Assembly: GCA_963575745.1 (NCBI GenBank)
Contig: CAUYUJ010015704.1
Coordinates: 944,021 to 1,008,020 of the forward strand
Direction: 5' to 3'
From: Prorocentrum cordatum
Lineage: Eukaryota > Sar > Dinophyceae > Prorocentrales > Prorocentraceae
DNA: 64,000 nt
Below are positions 1 to 10,310 of this stretch, in pieces. A program made the translations under genes and the position numbers. The first letter of the stretch is position 1; every line of letters starts with the position of its first letter. Below the pieces are notes generated by a model. The model was not told where the DNA came from, did no database searches, and saw nothing but the letters and a program-made list of their open reading frames with translations.

Positions 1-59
1 GAAAATGCGCCCGCGGGCGCGTCCGGGTCGTCATAGATCATTCGGGCTCGTCTCCCTCC

Positions 60-67
60 TTCTTTCT

Positions 68-161
<94 letters not shown>

Positions 162-164
162 TTA
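60..164. repeat. (TC)n microsatellite
   Basis: About 100 bp of nearly pure CT dinucleotide repeat. The open frames through it encode only Leu/Ser or Arg/Glu alternations and are not genes. Confidence 0.95.
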
Positions 165-1035
165 GCGTTTTCTTGGCGCCAGGACCATCGATAAGCACGT
201 TGTGTCCCGGCGTTGCAATGAGCTGGTTTCCAGCGCTTCCCGTTTGCACTACACGTGGGCGCATCACCGTGCCGCGTATTTGTGCCGAAATATTTTATAC
301 AGGCGCTTGCGCTGCCTTCGGGAGTCACTCGACCGACGACAACCATCTTCATCGATCCTCCTCCTCCCCCTCCCCCTCCCCCTCCTCCTCCTCCCCCTCG
401 ATCCTGCGATCACTTGGCGCCCCAGACCCTCCGCGGTGTGAGAGTTTATCACGACGGTTTTTTATATAAAAAATCGGCCTCGGGGGGCCCTTCTCGGACC
501 TCGGGTGGCTCAGACCTCTGGGGGTCGACGTCGCGAGCAAAAAATCACAACGTCGGGGATTTGGGTCGTCGCATTTAGTCACGGGAGCGACGGCTGCCAT
601 GCGGGTCTGTGGCAAGGTGTACTCCATGGGCACCCGCAGACCGCACTGCGTTCGCGCATGCTTCAGTTGGAGATGAAATATGCGCAGATGCCCTGCCCAT
701 TGCCGTGTCTCCCCTTCTCCCTACTCCCTCCTCCCTCCCCTCTCCGCCCTCCTCCGTTGCAATCTTGGGTCACAATTCGCTGGTGGCTCAAGTTGTTATT
801 TGGTAGCGGAGCTCGCCTGTCCACGGCGCAAAAACGGCATGCGCTTCGACATTCTGGAACGCGCCTTGCGCGCCAAAACACCCGACACAGCGCCTTGCGC
901 GCCCAAAAACCCGTCAGCGCCTTGCGCGCTCATGAACCCGACAGCGCCTTGCGCGCCTAAAAACCAAAAAACAAAACATCGCAAGTGTATGTTTTCAGTG
1001 CGTCTCGGGGAAAAAACAATTCAAGAACCGCCGTT
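165..1035. other. No gene seen; four short GC-rich direct repeats
   Basis: I see no supported gene here. A C/T-rich tract lies at 356-400. At 861-965 a 26-29-bp unit beginning GCGCCTTGCGCGC is repeated four times (starts 861, 890, 917, 943). The sequence turns coding-like near 1040, where the gag-like segment begins. Confidence 0.6.
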
Positions 1036-1043
1036 TTGTAAAA

Positions 1044-1472
1044 AACAAAACCGAGGAATGTCAGGGGAGCTGGAAGTCCCGCAAGAGGCTCAACTCCTCG
1101 GACTGGGGCGTCTCGGAGCACAGCGCGCTCTCCACCGTGCTCGAGGACCTCGCTTCTCACGACGAGGTGAGCGTGGCGAACCTCCTCGGCGCGGAGCGTC
1201 TTCTGACGAAGATGCAGCTGATCAAGCACTTCTGGGGCGAGGGTCAACGGGGGCAGGATGCGGGGCAGCTGAGGCTGCCGGTGGAGGAGGTCTCCGCTTT
1301 CATGGGCGGCACGGGTCCGTCGAGCCGCCCAAGCAGCATGGCGCGCCCCGCCCTGCTTGGCGCGGTCGGCAAGGAGCTCGAGCGCATCAGCCAGATCTAG
1401 AAGAACGCCCGCAAGCTGCGGGAGGGGGCGAAGGCCACCGCTGGGCCGAAAGCCGGCGGAGCCAAGGCATGA
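1044..1472 (+). pseudogene. Gag-like N-terminal segment of a retroelement (broken)
   Basis: This frame reads a moderately charged segment with the core LEDLASHDEVSVANLLGAE followed by LTKMQLIKHFW. It resembles the N-terminal region that precedes reverse transcriptase in retroelement proteins I know from Symbiodinium-type dinoflagellates (memory, not searched). A stop at 1398-1400 interrupts it; the same frame then continues with a Lys/Ala/Gly-rich stretch to a second stop near 1472. It lies directly upstream of the RT domain on the same strand, as expected for a gag-then-pol order. Residue use (acidic, Leu-rich helix) differs from the flanking low-complexity DNA, which supports real former coding. 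Function inferred: structural or nucleic-acid-binding gag; no zinc knuckle is visible. Confidence 0.5.
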
Positions 1473-1499
1473 CTCTCTCATGCCCAGGGGGGCCCTGTT

Positions 1500-3733
1500 G
1501 CCCAGCCCCCCCGGGCGCTACGGCATCGGGCCCATCTCGGCGACTGCCAGTGGCTCTGAGGGTGTACATAGCACTTTCGACGGCTCGGGCGCGGAGCGGT
1601 AGCGGGACCTCTTTCCGCTGCCGGTGCCTGGCGCCGCCGACCCTGGCGGGCTGGCTGCTGGCGTCTGTCCCCGAGCCGTGCGGCGGCGCGCGCGGCGCGC
1701 GGCGTCCACGCCCTGGCTCGCGCGGCAGGCGGTCGAGGCACTCAATGGCCTCAGCGGTGCTGGGGTGCAGGGTGGCTCGCTGCCGCGGGCTGGCGCGGCG
1801 CTCGCGCAGCAGCAGTGCCCGGCGCGGGTCGCGGACTCCGTCTCCCAGCTGGGCCCCCCGCCAGGCGACCCACAGCCTTTGGCAGCCCTGCAGGAGCTCC
1901 AGGCTGTTCTGTCCTACGACGGCTCGCTGTCGACCAGGGCGGAGGCGATGGGCGTCTCCCGGCTCTCGCTACCTCCTCCAGGTGACCACCCCGTGGCGCT
2001 GGAGCGGCTGCTGGGGGCCGAGGTCTTCGACTCCGTCTATCGCGTTATCTCGTGCAAGGTCTTGCCAAAGACAAAAGTTTTGCAGCAGAAGCAGAGCGCT
2101 GGCTTCGAGAAGCCCTACTCGGACCCCTGCCTTCGAGACCCGCGTCTCCACGGGGCCGGGGTGGTCGACCTCGTCGGCGACGCCGCCCTGGTGGTCGACG
2201 AGGTTGGCCTGTTCAGCGTGGCCAAGAAAAGTGGGAAGTAGCGGCTGGTCGTGGACGCCCACCCCGCCGACTTCTGGCTCGGCGACCCCGAGGGCGCCCG
2301 CCTGGCCACGGGCGCGGCGCTGGCGGCGATCGAGCTGCCGGACGGCGCCAACTTGTGGGCCGCTTCGGCGGACATCGCGGACGCCTTCTACAACGTGCAG
2401 TTGCCGGACGCTTGGAGGCCGTACTTCGCGCCCCCTCCACTCTTGGAGGCTTGGGCGGGGGGCCGCCCCCAGGCAGCCGCGCGCGCAGCGGCTCTGGCCG
2501 CGGCTCGCGGTGCTGCCCATGGGCTGGCCCCACGCGCTGGCCGTCTGCCAGCGGGTGTCGGAGGCGGCCGCCGACCGCGCAGGGCTGCCAGCGCTGTCCA
2601 GGATCGCGGACCGGAGGACTGGCCCTAGCCTGGGCGCCGGCGCGCACCTCGTGCAAGTCGACAACTTCGCCTCCCTCGCCCTCGACGGTGACACCGCCGA
2701 CCGCCTGAAGGATGACATGGTCGCCGAGCTGCGCAGCGAGGGCCTTCCGGCGCATGGGGAGGAGGCCGCCTCGCTCCACGCAGGTGTTGGGCTGGGTCAT
2801 CGATGGCGCGCGGGGAGCAGTCGCGCCTTCGCCTCGGAGAGCCTGGAGGATCATCCTGGCCACGCGCGCGCCCCTCGCCATGCCGAGGGCCTCGGCCCAG
2901 CAGGTGCGCCAGGTCGTGGGCCACTACACCTTCCTATTCATGGCGAGGCGCCCGCTGCTGGCAGTTTTCTCGGCCGTGTACCGCTTCATCGCAAAGGCCG
3001 GCGAGGCGCCTAGGCCTTGGTGGCCCAGCGTGCGCCGAGGGCTGACGTGGGCCATGGGGGTTGTCCCGCTGGCTCACGCCGACTTCCGGGCCCCCTGGCT
3101 GGGCCGAGTTCTGCGCGCGGATGCCTCCGAGTGGGGCCGAGGGGTATGCGAGCGTGAAATGAGCAACGACGTTGTGGAGAAGATGGGTAGGATCCAGGGG
3201 CGCTGGCGCTTCCGAGACCCCAGTGCGAGGGCGCCCCGGCAGCAGCTCATCGAGCCCCTCGAGCCCCTGGAGGCCCTCGCCTACTCCGAGCCGTCCTCGA
3301 AAGGTCACGTCTGCAGCGCCCCGTCGTACATCCAGGGGCCCGTCGCCCCCATGAACAAAGGCAGCCCCCACGCGGAGCCCCAGGGGGCCGACTTCGAGCC
3401 TCTGGAAGTGCATCGCATCTCAGGGGACTGGGTTGTCATCTCGAGCGGGGCCTGGGAGAGGAGCACATCACAGCCTTGGAGGGGAGGGCCCTAATCCACG
3501 CCTTGAAGCACGTCCTCCGGGACGCCGGGCAGCATGGCCATCGCGTCCTCTTCCTCTCAGACAGTCTCGTCGCCGTCCTGGCTCTGGCCAACGGCCGCTC
3601 ATCGCGGCCGAGGATGGCGCGCATCTGCCGCCAGTGGGCCGCTCTCGCGGTGGCAGGAGGCGTCGCAGCGGCGCTGCGGTGGACCCCGTCGGAGGCGAAC
3701 CCGGCGGACCTGCCCCCTCCCGCCGGGCGCTGA
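1500..3733 (+). pseudogene. Reverse transcriptase + RNase H of a tyrosine-recombinase-type retroelement (broken)
   Basis: An Ala/Gln-rich leader (from about 1624) runs into VDEVGLFSVAKKSGK, a TAG stop (2239-2241), then RLVVDAHPADFWLGDPEGA and SADIADAFYNVQLPD. This matches RT fingers/palm with the first catalytic Asp in ADIADAF. A frameshift near 2450-2510 leads to LPMGWPHALAVCQ and VQVDNFASLALDG, the second catalytic box (xVDN in place of YxDD). Another frameshift near 2790 leads to the connection region and RADASEWGRGVCE. A third near 3465 leads to EGRALIHALKHVLRDAG, LFLSDSLVAVLALANG and TPSEANPAD, an RNase H-like fold with D, E, D, D in order. The frame ends at 3731-3733. At least three frameshifts and one stop make it non-functional. 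It belongs with the recombinase and methyltransferase domains at 14.06-15.77 kb. Confidence 0.85.
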
Positions 3734-4021
3734 GGATCGGCGCGCGGCTGCGCTGGGATGCTGTCGCCAGTCTGGCCGCCGCTCGGGAGGGCGGACAGGC
3801 AGGTGCCGACGCCAGCGCCGCTCGTGGCGACGGCCCCGCGCCAGGCAGCAGCGGGGCGCCCCAGCCAGGCGACGGCCTCGCAGCGAGGCCAGCGCCCGGC
3901 GAGACGCAGCCACCTGTCACAGGCGGCGGAGGCGGCCGCCAAGCGTGCGGGGAGGGCCGCCGCGCGAGCGCCCGAGGCAGCCCCCCTTCGCTCCTCGGAA
4001 GGTCATGTCCTGAGGGCCCTC
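3734..4021 (+). pseudogene. Retroelement linker between RNase H and recombinase (left part)
   Basis: After the RNase H stop the same frame reopens (from about 3758) and encodes an Ala/Arg/Pro-rich linker ending in SSEGHVLRAL at 4021. It is cut there by the inserted 10-kb element. Low-complexity basic linkers of this kind are expected between RNase H and a tyrosine recombinase. Reading resumes in the same codon phase at 14060 if the insert and one TC duplication are removed. No domain is visible inside it. Confidence 0.55.
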
Positions 4022-4100
4022 CCCAGAGGTCCCTCGCGTCCAAAATTTGGACGTGAGTTCTATCATGTTGCTCAAGTCCATTTTTTGGACTTAATCAGGG
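4022..4100 (+). repeat. Left terminal inverted repeat with two GTCC...GGAC palindromes
   Basis: Starts CCCAGAGGTCCCTCGCGTCC. It contains GTCCAAAATTTGGAC (4038-4052) and GTCCATTTTTTGGAC (about 4077-4091), both near-perfect palindromes about 39 bp apart. The first overlaps the terminal repeat. Confidence 0.75.
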
Positions 4101-4197
4101 TTCATTGCGCTTTGCAGCGATATGAAGTGATATCATACATATGTATAAAAAATACACAATAAAATCACACGACGCCCATAGTTGTTCACATTTTCAT

Positions 4198-4290
4198 GTC
4201 ACACGCACACAATTTACTTCACACACACACAGACACACACGTTCGCACACACACACACACAAACACACACACAAACACACACACACACGC
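4198..4290. repeat. (CA)n microsatellite
   Basis: Interrupted CA repeat with a few G and T variants. The minus-strand frame is Cys/Val alternation only. The rest of 4100-4720 holds no gene that I can support. Confidence 0.9.
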
Positions 4291-4720
4291 GTTGAACGCC
4301 TTTGCTGATTAAGGGTTACAGCAGATCTTGCATTTGCCATCACCGTTGGGTCGGTAGATCTTGAGTTGCGACTGTATTTTCTGGAACATTCCTCTGAGAA
4401 GCTGTGTTGGATTATTTCGAGGAGCATCGGCTCCACTTCTTATGCGTCCGAATGGTTCGTCGAATCGTGCTTAGCCTACCCATAGCCATTTGGAGCAGGT
4501 TCGGGCGCTTGATTTCCCAATCCAATTCCGCCGCGTTCAATTTTCAACCCCAGCCCCGAATGACACCCCTTAGCCCGCCTGTGGTGCGTTTCGGATGCCG
4601 AAATCTTCCAGGACACGATGTTTGCAGAATTGCTTGATGCATTCCTCTTGCGATTGGGCGGGTTGGGGGGGTCACCAGGGCAGGGATTGAGAGTTCTCGC
4701 GGTACGTACTTGTTCAGACT

Positions 4721-6199
4721 ATGAGCAGCGATGAGGCTGATGATGATGTGGGCGGCGGGGATCCCAAGGCGCTGGCAGCAATTCTACTTCCATTTGCGCA
4801 CAGTCCTGGCTTTATACAATACGGGGATGGAATGAAAAAAGCACCTGTGGACGTCGATTCTTTGAAGAAGTACACCAGTCTGATAGCTGCAGCGGCGAAG
4901 TACTCGTCCGACTTGCCGTCGGCGCGCATCTCACAGACATTGGCGCAAGAAGCTTTCATTGAAGTCTACAGGGTCAAGGTTTTCGACATAGATGAGGTTA
5001 CCACGAAGGAGACTGCCGCGCCCACCTTAGCGAGAAGGCTTCGTACGATATTGTGTCACTACAAACGAGCAGCAGCAGCGACCAAACCCCCGAAGTGGGC
5101 CGACGAGATCTCCAAAGCAATGGGCATCACCAGAAAACGGCCAGCTGCATCAGAGGGGACTTCGACAAAAATGACACCGTCCAAAAAAAACCAGCGAAGA
5201 AGCACAACGGCAAGGAGGCAGCTGAGGATCATGGAGGCAAAGAGGAGGACCAAGCACAAGAAGACGAAGAAGAGGAGGAAGAGGAGGAAGGGAAGGAAGA
5301 GGAAGCAGGCGAAGAAAACAACGAGGAGGAAGGAGGAGGAAGAGGAGGAGGAAGAGGAGGAAGAGGAGGAGGAAGCTGAGGAGGCCGACCAGGAACAAGA
5401 CGAGGAGGAACCAGATGCGGGGGATGACGGCGCTGGTGATCACGTGTCACGTGATTGGGCAATCAACAGATTAAGACATAACACCTCCCCTTCTCGTCCT
5501 TCTCATTGTCACCCCAGGCCCCGCTTATGTGATTGGTTTCCCAGTCGAGGCAAGCCAGCTGCGACTGCTACCTTGAAGAGGCCAACGGCGGTCGCATCGG
5601 CGGTCTCAACAGCTTCGAGGTTTTCGGATCTCGGCATGCCGTCTACATTTCGCAGTGATCTGTGGGCGCAGGCACTCGGTGGCGGCCAGTCGAGCCACAG
5701 TCCCACCGTCAAGACTGGCTACGACAAAGTCCGAGGTGCTTGGATCCAGGTTCTCGGACAATCGAAGCAGTTCACCAACGATATACATTCAGACGGGGAC
5801 GGAAATCTTGTTGGAGTCTTTGGCGAGGCCGAGGTCGTCATCGACAACTTCGCGATGGCCAAAGTCGAGAGCCTCAAGAAGAAGAAGGATGCCGTCAAAC
5901 AACGTCCAGCTGCTGCGGGCAACTCCAGGGGAAAACTATTCTGTGGCCAGTGGGGGTCCAATGAAGTGACGGTGAAAATCACAACAGAACGGATCAACGG
6001 CGTCAACAAGACTGGCAAGTTGGCGCGCATCTACGTGGACGGCAGCACGAAGGCATCTGTACCGCTTAGGACTGAGGAACTGGCCAAGCAGTGCACTGAC
6101 TTAGCTATCGCGATGGCTCGTAAGCTGTGTGCTGGTAAGATTCAGGATACGGATGAGCTCAAGGCTGCAACTCAGGCGGCCTCTTTGAAACTGTTTTGA
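4721..6199 (+). CDS. 492-aa K/E-rich protein of the 10-kb element, function unknown
   Basis: An intact frame with an acidic N-terminus (MSSDEADDDVGGGDPK). Next comes a folded-looking domain to about residue 150 (helical, with SLKKYTSLIAAAAKYSS and LARRLRTILCHYKRAA), a lysine/arginine-rich stretch (about 150-205), an uninterrupted Glu run (about 206-225), then an Asp/Gly segment. The second half (about 290-492) looks ordered and ends in LARIYVDGSTKASVPLRT and a helical tail. I do not recognise a catalytic motif. The basic and acidic tracts suggest DNA or chromatin contact (inference). It is the first gene inside the element, co-oriented with the transposase-like gene, so an accessory role in transposition is plausible. 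The low-complexity centre (5200-5400, AAG/GAG repeats) could in part be an unrecognised intron. Start chosen as the first ATG of the open frame. Confidence 0.6.
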   Translation: MSSDEADDDVGGGDPKALAAILLPFAHSPGFIQYGDGMKKAPVDVDSLKKYTSLIAAAAKYSSDLPSARISQTLAQEAFIEVYRVKVFDIDEVTTKETAAPTLARRLRTILCHYKRAAAATKPPKWADEISKAMGITRKRPAASEGTSTKMTPSKKNQRRSTTARRQLRIMEAKRRTKHKKTKKRRKRRKGRKRKQAKKTTRRKEEEEEEEEEEEEEEAEEADQEQDEEEPDAGDDGAGDHVSRDWAINRLRHNTSPSRPSHCHPRPRLCDWFPSRGKPAATATLKRPTAVASAVSTASRFSDLGMPSTFRSDLWAQALGGGQSSHSPTVKTGYDKVRGAWIQVLGQSKQFTNDIHSDGDGNLVGVFGEAEVVIDNFAMAKVESLKKKKDAVKQRPAAAGNSRGKLFCGQWGSNEVTVKITTERINGVNKTGKLARIYVDGSTKASVPLRTEELAKQCTDLAIAMARKLCAGKIQDTDELKAATQAASLKLF

Positions 6200-6917
6200 G
6201 TGTGTTGCATGTTGCAAGTGTGAACGCTATATGCGATATATGATCTCTTGCACGCATCACGCCTTTAGGAATGCATCGATGCCCGATTGCCCGTCAGCGC
6301 CCCCACTACTGGAACCGCCCCTAATCTGACATATCCACACACGTAAACATCAGTGTTTATCGGGGAGGGGGCTTCCATAGAAGTGGTGTTTTGTTTGAGC
6401 GATTCGCACTGCATGTAATTACTGCTTGCCGGCGTTTGGACGTTCCAGTTCGCATCGTGCGTGCGGCGGCTGTGACGAAGGTCGAAACGGAACTCATGTA
6501 TCCTCTCGATCCCCTCCGCCCCTTCATCCACCCCAGTTGTTCTCATCAGCACCTTCTACTCCTCCTCCTCCTCCTCCTACTCAGCCCTCCTCTTCCACCT
6601 CCCCAGGCCCCCGCGAAGGTCACGACGGGTTCTGCGAGCGATGAGGTAGATAGTACACAAGTAGTTCAGCCCGCAGCTCGCTCAGAAGACCCGCTCAGGT
6701 AGGGCCCTATGAGGTAGGACACTATCAGGTAGGAACACTATTCAAACGATATATAGTAGCTGGTTCCCTCCGAAGTTTCCCCCAGGATAGGTGGAGTTGA
6801 ACAGTTTGTTTTGCATGCTTGTTGCTCACGTGCTTCTGCTTCAGCCGCAGCCGTCTCAGGTTTTGCAGGCATCGGATTCGGTCGACCACCCATCCATTGC
6901 ACCTGGCTTGAACCCGC
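6200..6917. other. Intergenic part of the element; CCT tracts, no confident gene
   Basis: Holds a CTCCTC tract (6553-6602) ending in a C-rich AG (near 6606), followed by a short open stretch to a stop near 6702. This could be an exon of the next gene, but no family match is visible. Close tandem copies of a short motif occur at 6703-6745 (AGGTAGG, CTATCAGG). Confidence 0.4.
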
Positions 6918-7127
6918 ATGGACACGTGGGTCCCCTTCAGAGGCCAGGCATTCCGACTGGGCCCTGATGGGCCGAAGTACGTGATCGAAGTGGACACGCA
7001 CGACGAGCCAGCAACCCAGACCCAGATAGACACAGCCCCACAGTTTCAGCCTGGAGTTACCGCTGCGCCCCCTCGTGCAGACGACGCTCCGCCGCTTGCA
7101 CAGAGTCAGGCTCCACCTCTTGGACAG
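6918..7127 (+). CDS. Exon 1 of a two-exon dinoflagellate-type hypothetical protein
   Basis: Open from ATG 6918: MDTWVPFRGQAFRLGPDGP, then KYVIEVDTHDEPATQTQ and a Pro/Gln/Ala-rich tail. The frame closes at 7140. Ending the exon after CAG at 7127 leaves a GA-type donor (GAGCTG) and phase 0, which fits the acceptor at 7456-7457. An exon further upstream is possible, so the start is provisional. Function unknown. Confidence 0.45.
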
Positions 7128-7457
7128 GAGCTGTGGCCATGAAAGAGTATACAGACACTCTCGCCCTTTCCTAGTCGTCCTCCCCCCTGGCCCCTCTCTG
7201 CATCCTCCGCTCCGCTCCTCCGCTCCGCTCCTCCGCTCCGTTCTGCATCCTGCCATCATCGAACCTCCCCCTCCTCCTCATCCTCCTCCACCACCTCCTC
7301 ATCATCCTCCCCTCGTCCGCTCCTTCACGCTCGAGATCCTTCCCTCTCATCCTCTTCCTCCTCCTCCTCCTCCTCCTCCTCCTCCTCCTCCTCCCCCTCC
7401 TCCTCCTCTGGGCCCTGGGGTAATGAGAGCGATAGTCGCCCCCCCCCCCCTCCCCAG
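7128..7457 (+). other. Probable GA-AG intron filled with CTC repeats
   Basis: Begins GAGCTG, contains about 150 bp of CTC/CAT-type low complexity and ends in a C-rich tract then AG (7456-7457). Phase 0 on both sides. GC and GA donors are known in dinoflagellates, but the boundary is inferred. Confidence 0.45.
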
Positions 7458-8846
7458 GACGCTGCGCCTGCCCCCGCGATCGGCACGCAGGACGAGGCGA
7501 CGCTACCTGATGCCTTGCCGCGCCCGACCTTCAGCGAGGCGACGCTACCTGATGCCTTGCCGCCTCCGACCTTCAGCGATGCGACGCTACCTGATGCCTT
7601 GCCGCCTCCGACCGCCAGCCAGCTGCAGAGTATGGTCGATGCCGCTGCTCTTGCTGTTCACGGCGCAGGCTCGCGGCCGCCGAGCGCGGTGGCGTCCGAG
7701 GAGCAGGCGACTCAGCCCGCTGGCCCCCCCATCGCCAACGGCGACAGCGGCGACACCCTCGACCAGCAGCATGAGACACCAGCCATGGACATGGAGCTTG
7801 AGGAGTCGCTCGGCTCGCTGGAGAGCCTGAGCACTGAGATCTGCAGGGAGGCGGCGGAGGCGACCAAGGCGACGCAGGCGATCTCGAAGCTCATCCAGGG
7901 GTTGGAGGCATCGATCAAGAACGGGGCCCCAGCACGGACGCCAGAGTATTCTCAGTTCTGCAGGGCCCTCGACGAAGATGGAGACCTGCAGAATCGATAC
8001 TCCGCATGCCAAGGTCGGACCTCGAAAGCAGCTTTTAGGGGGGACTGGGCCAAGAAGAAAGTTCAGGTGCTCAACGAAAAAGTATCCCAGAAACAAGTGT
8101 CCTCGGAAATCGACTGGCAGCACACGCACATGCGGAGCTTGGCTCAGATTGCCGACAAGGAGAAGGACCAGCAGGTGGCGCTCAACATCGCCAAGACGTG
8201 CGTGAAGTTAGGGCCCCCCTTCATCAAGTGGGACCCCTCGGGCAAGGTGTGGAGGTTCGCCCACGCCGAGGAAGGCTTCACCGAGAAGCTGGAGAAGGCC
8301 TGGCAGGTCAAGCAGGACCTCGAGTCCGACGGCTCGCCGATGAAGCCCGCGGGCGGCGGCGGCGGGGGGGGCGGGCCGCCTCCGAAGAAGCCCCGCAAGG
8401 ACAGGGGGAAGAGCAAGGACACGACCAGTGCACCTGAGCCGCCAATCGAGAACTCAAATCCCGAGGACGTGAGCAAGGTGCAGCTTCAACAGGCCGACAA
8501 GGACTGCAAGGATATCCTCGACATGTACCGCACTGCCACGTCGAAAGCATCCTCCATCATTGAAGTGATTAACAAGAATGACGAGGAGTGGAAGTGGCTC
8601 CAGAAGGATAGCCCCTTGGCGACCAACTTGCAGAAGAGCTACGACACGAGCAAGACCTCTGCACCTGGCATCCTTAAGAGCCTCCTCTTCGGCAAGACCA
8701 TTGCGAAGGTCAAGAAGGACCTGGGCAAGAAGCAGTGCGTTGCCGAGGCCACTTCCATGCGCGCTACCATGAGCCCGCTGCTCCAGAAGCTGGCCACGGA
8801 GGCCGACGGGCTGAACACGATGCACGTGAACAGGCCGAGAGACTGA
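7458..8846 (+). CDS. Exon 2 of the hypothetical protein, about 460 aa
   Basis: Opens directly after a C-rich acceptor with DAAPAPAIGTQDEATLPDAL and three copies of a 13-residue repeat (EATLPDALPRPTF, EATLPDALPPPTF, DATLPDALPPPTA). It then gives an acidic helical stretch (MELEESLGSLESLSTEI) and a compact domain with QFCRALDEDGDLQNRYSA, FRGDWAKKKVQVLNEK and GPPFIKWDPSGKVWRF. After a Gly run comes a basic PPPKKPRKDRGKSK segment (possible nuclear signal) and a C-terminal helical domain ending NTMHVNRPRD. The middle domain resembles a hypothetical family common in dinoflagellate genomes (memory); its role is unknown. It is second in order within the 10-kb element and co-oriented with the others. 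No frame damage is seen. Confidence 0.6.
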   Translation, partial: DAAPAPAIGTQDEATLPDALPRPTFSEATLPDALPPPTFSDATLPDALPPPTASQLQSMVDAAALAVHGAGSRPPSAVASEEQATQPAGPPIANGDSGDTLDQQHETPAMDMELEESLGSLESLSTEICREAAEATKATQAISKLIQGLEASIKNGAPARTPEYSQFCRALDEDGDLQNRYSACQGRTSKAAFRGDWAKKKVQVLNEKVSQKQVSSEIDWQHTHMRSLAQIADKEKDQQVALNIAKTCVKLGPPFIKWDPSGKVWRFAHAEEGFTEKLEKAWQVKQDLESDGSPMKPAGGGGGGGGPPPKKPRKDRGKSKDTTSAPEPPIENSNPEDVSKVQLQQADKDCKDILDMYRTATSKASSIIEVINKNDEEWKWLQKDSPLATNLQKSYDTSKTSAPGILKSLLFGKTIAKVKKDLGKKQCVAEATSMRATMSPLLQKLATEADGLNTMHVNRPRD

Positions 8847-8934
8847 GTTGACGAGCGGACGCAGCTCGCTCTCGAGGTTTTAAGGCTAGCACACCTCCGC
8901 ACGACAGATTTCCTTCAGGATTTCAGATTTTTTC

Positions 8935-9155
8935 ACGAAAACCTCCGAAAACCTACCGGTGAGTTTCGCGATGAGTTTCGGAAACTCACCGCGGTGGGTT
9001 TCGGGAAACTCATCGGTGAGTTCGGGGTGGGAGACAGCCATTCCTCGATGCATTCGCAAACACCAGCGGTGAGTTTCACCCGATGAGTTTGGCAGGGCCC
9101 CGAAACTCACCGATGAGTCTACCGGTGAATCTCGATGAGTTTCGGAGATGCTTTT
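8935..9155. promoter_or_regulatory. Cluster of GAAACTCACC/GGTGAGTTTC inverted motifs
   Basis: About ten copies of GTGAGTTTC or GATGAGTTTC and their reverse complements lie within 220 bp, including the hairpin GAGTTTC-G-GAAACTC near 8973. They start about 90 bp after the stop of the preceding gene. This could be a protein-binding array, a transcript-end structure or simply decayed repeats. Confidence 0.4.
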
Positions 9156-9319
9156 TCCGAATGCGATTTTCCAGAAAAAACCTTGGAAATCAGCGGAGGT
9201 GCGCGCGAATCTTCAGCAAGCTGGCATGTGGGTGGAGCTCGATCGTGCGAGCTCCGATGCTTCGGGGCAGCTTGCCATTCAGACGAACGCATGGAGTCAG
9301 AATTCCTGGCAGTCCTCCT

Positions 9320-9395
9320 CTTCCTCCTCTTCCTCATCATCATTTTCCTCCTCCTCCTCCTCCTCCTCCTCCTCCTCCTCCTCCACCTGTTGCCC
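9320..9395. repeat. (CTC)n microsatellite
   Basis: TCC/CTC triplets, followed by a 30-bp sequence (CACCTGTTGCCCTCATGA) that is repeated at 9391 and 9430. Confidence 0.85.
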
Positions 9396-9699
9396 TCATG
9401 AAGGGTCTTGCCCACGCCATCCGCCTCCTCCACCTGTTGCCCTCATGAGGGGTCTTGCGATCCAAGTCCAAACTTGGCGTCAGCGAAATACGAGTTACGC
9501 GTAAAACATAAACCCCCTGTTCCTGCCCCCTACTCCTCTTACTTGTGCTCCTACTCCTGTGCTTGGAACCAGGGACAGGATCAATTGCGTCCTGACTTCG
9601 TGCCGCAGGCGTGCCGCGGCATGAGCCCGTTTCGAAGCTCCGCTCCCTGTCGAAGGCTAAATGCGACTGTTGATTTGCAACATGCCAGTGTCTGTTGCC

Positions 9700-9742
9700 C
9701 CGCACACACGCACACACACACACACACACGCACACGCACCCA

Positions 9743-9790
<48 letters not shown>

Positions 9791-9860
9791 CGCACCCACG
9801 CACGCACACAAACACACACACACGCACACACACACACACGCACACACAAACACGCACACG

Positions 9861-9911
<51 letters not shown>

Positions 9912-9933
9912 CCACACACACACACCAACGCAA
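9700..9933. repeat. (CA)n/(CACG)n microsatellite
   Basis: About 230 bp of CACA with CACG and CAAA variants. Every frame is open as low-complexity peptide; none is a gene. Confidence 0.95.
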
Positions 9934-10124
9934 GCGGCGTTTTTCTCCAACTTAGAAGGGCTTAGGGTATACATCATGCATCTCGTCCTTGACCTAAGGA
10001 CTCAATGTGATAGGCACGTCGTGGACAAGTCCAGCTTCAGGAATGAGAAGGACAGAACATGAGGAGAATGTAGAGGAGGATACTTCTGAGATATGCTCAG
10101 TTTTTTTGCTGTCGGAGTCTGAAG

Positions 10125-10310
10125 AGTGAGAGGAGGGAGGAGGGAGGAGGGATAGGGAGGAGGGAGGGAGAGGGAGGGAGGAAGGGATGGAGGGAGGGAA
10201 GGTGGAGGAGGAGGAGGAGGAGGAGGAGGAGGAGGAGGATCAGGATCACGATGAGGAGGATGAGGAGGATGAGGAGGAGGAGGAAGAGGATGAGAATGAG
10301 GAGGATCAAG
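10125..10310. repeat. (GGA)n/GAGGAT tract
   Basis: Purine-rich GGA, GAGG and GATGAGGAG repeats with no coding evidence. Confidence 0.85.

Noticed and set aside
4479-4497. Second spliced-leader-like sequence CCATAGCCATTTGGAGCAG upstream of the 492-aa ORF
   Set aside because: Several mismatches in the key GGCTCAAG half and 220 bp from the start codon; could be chance.
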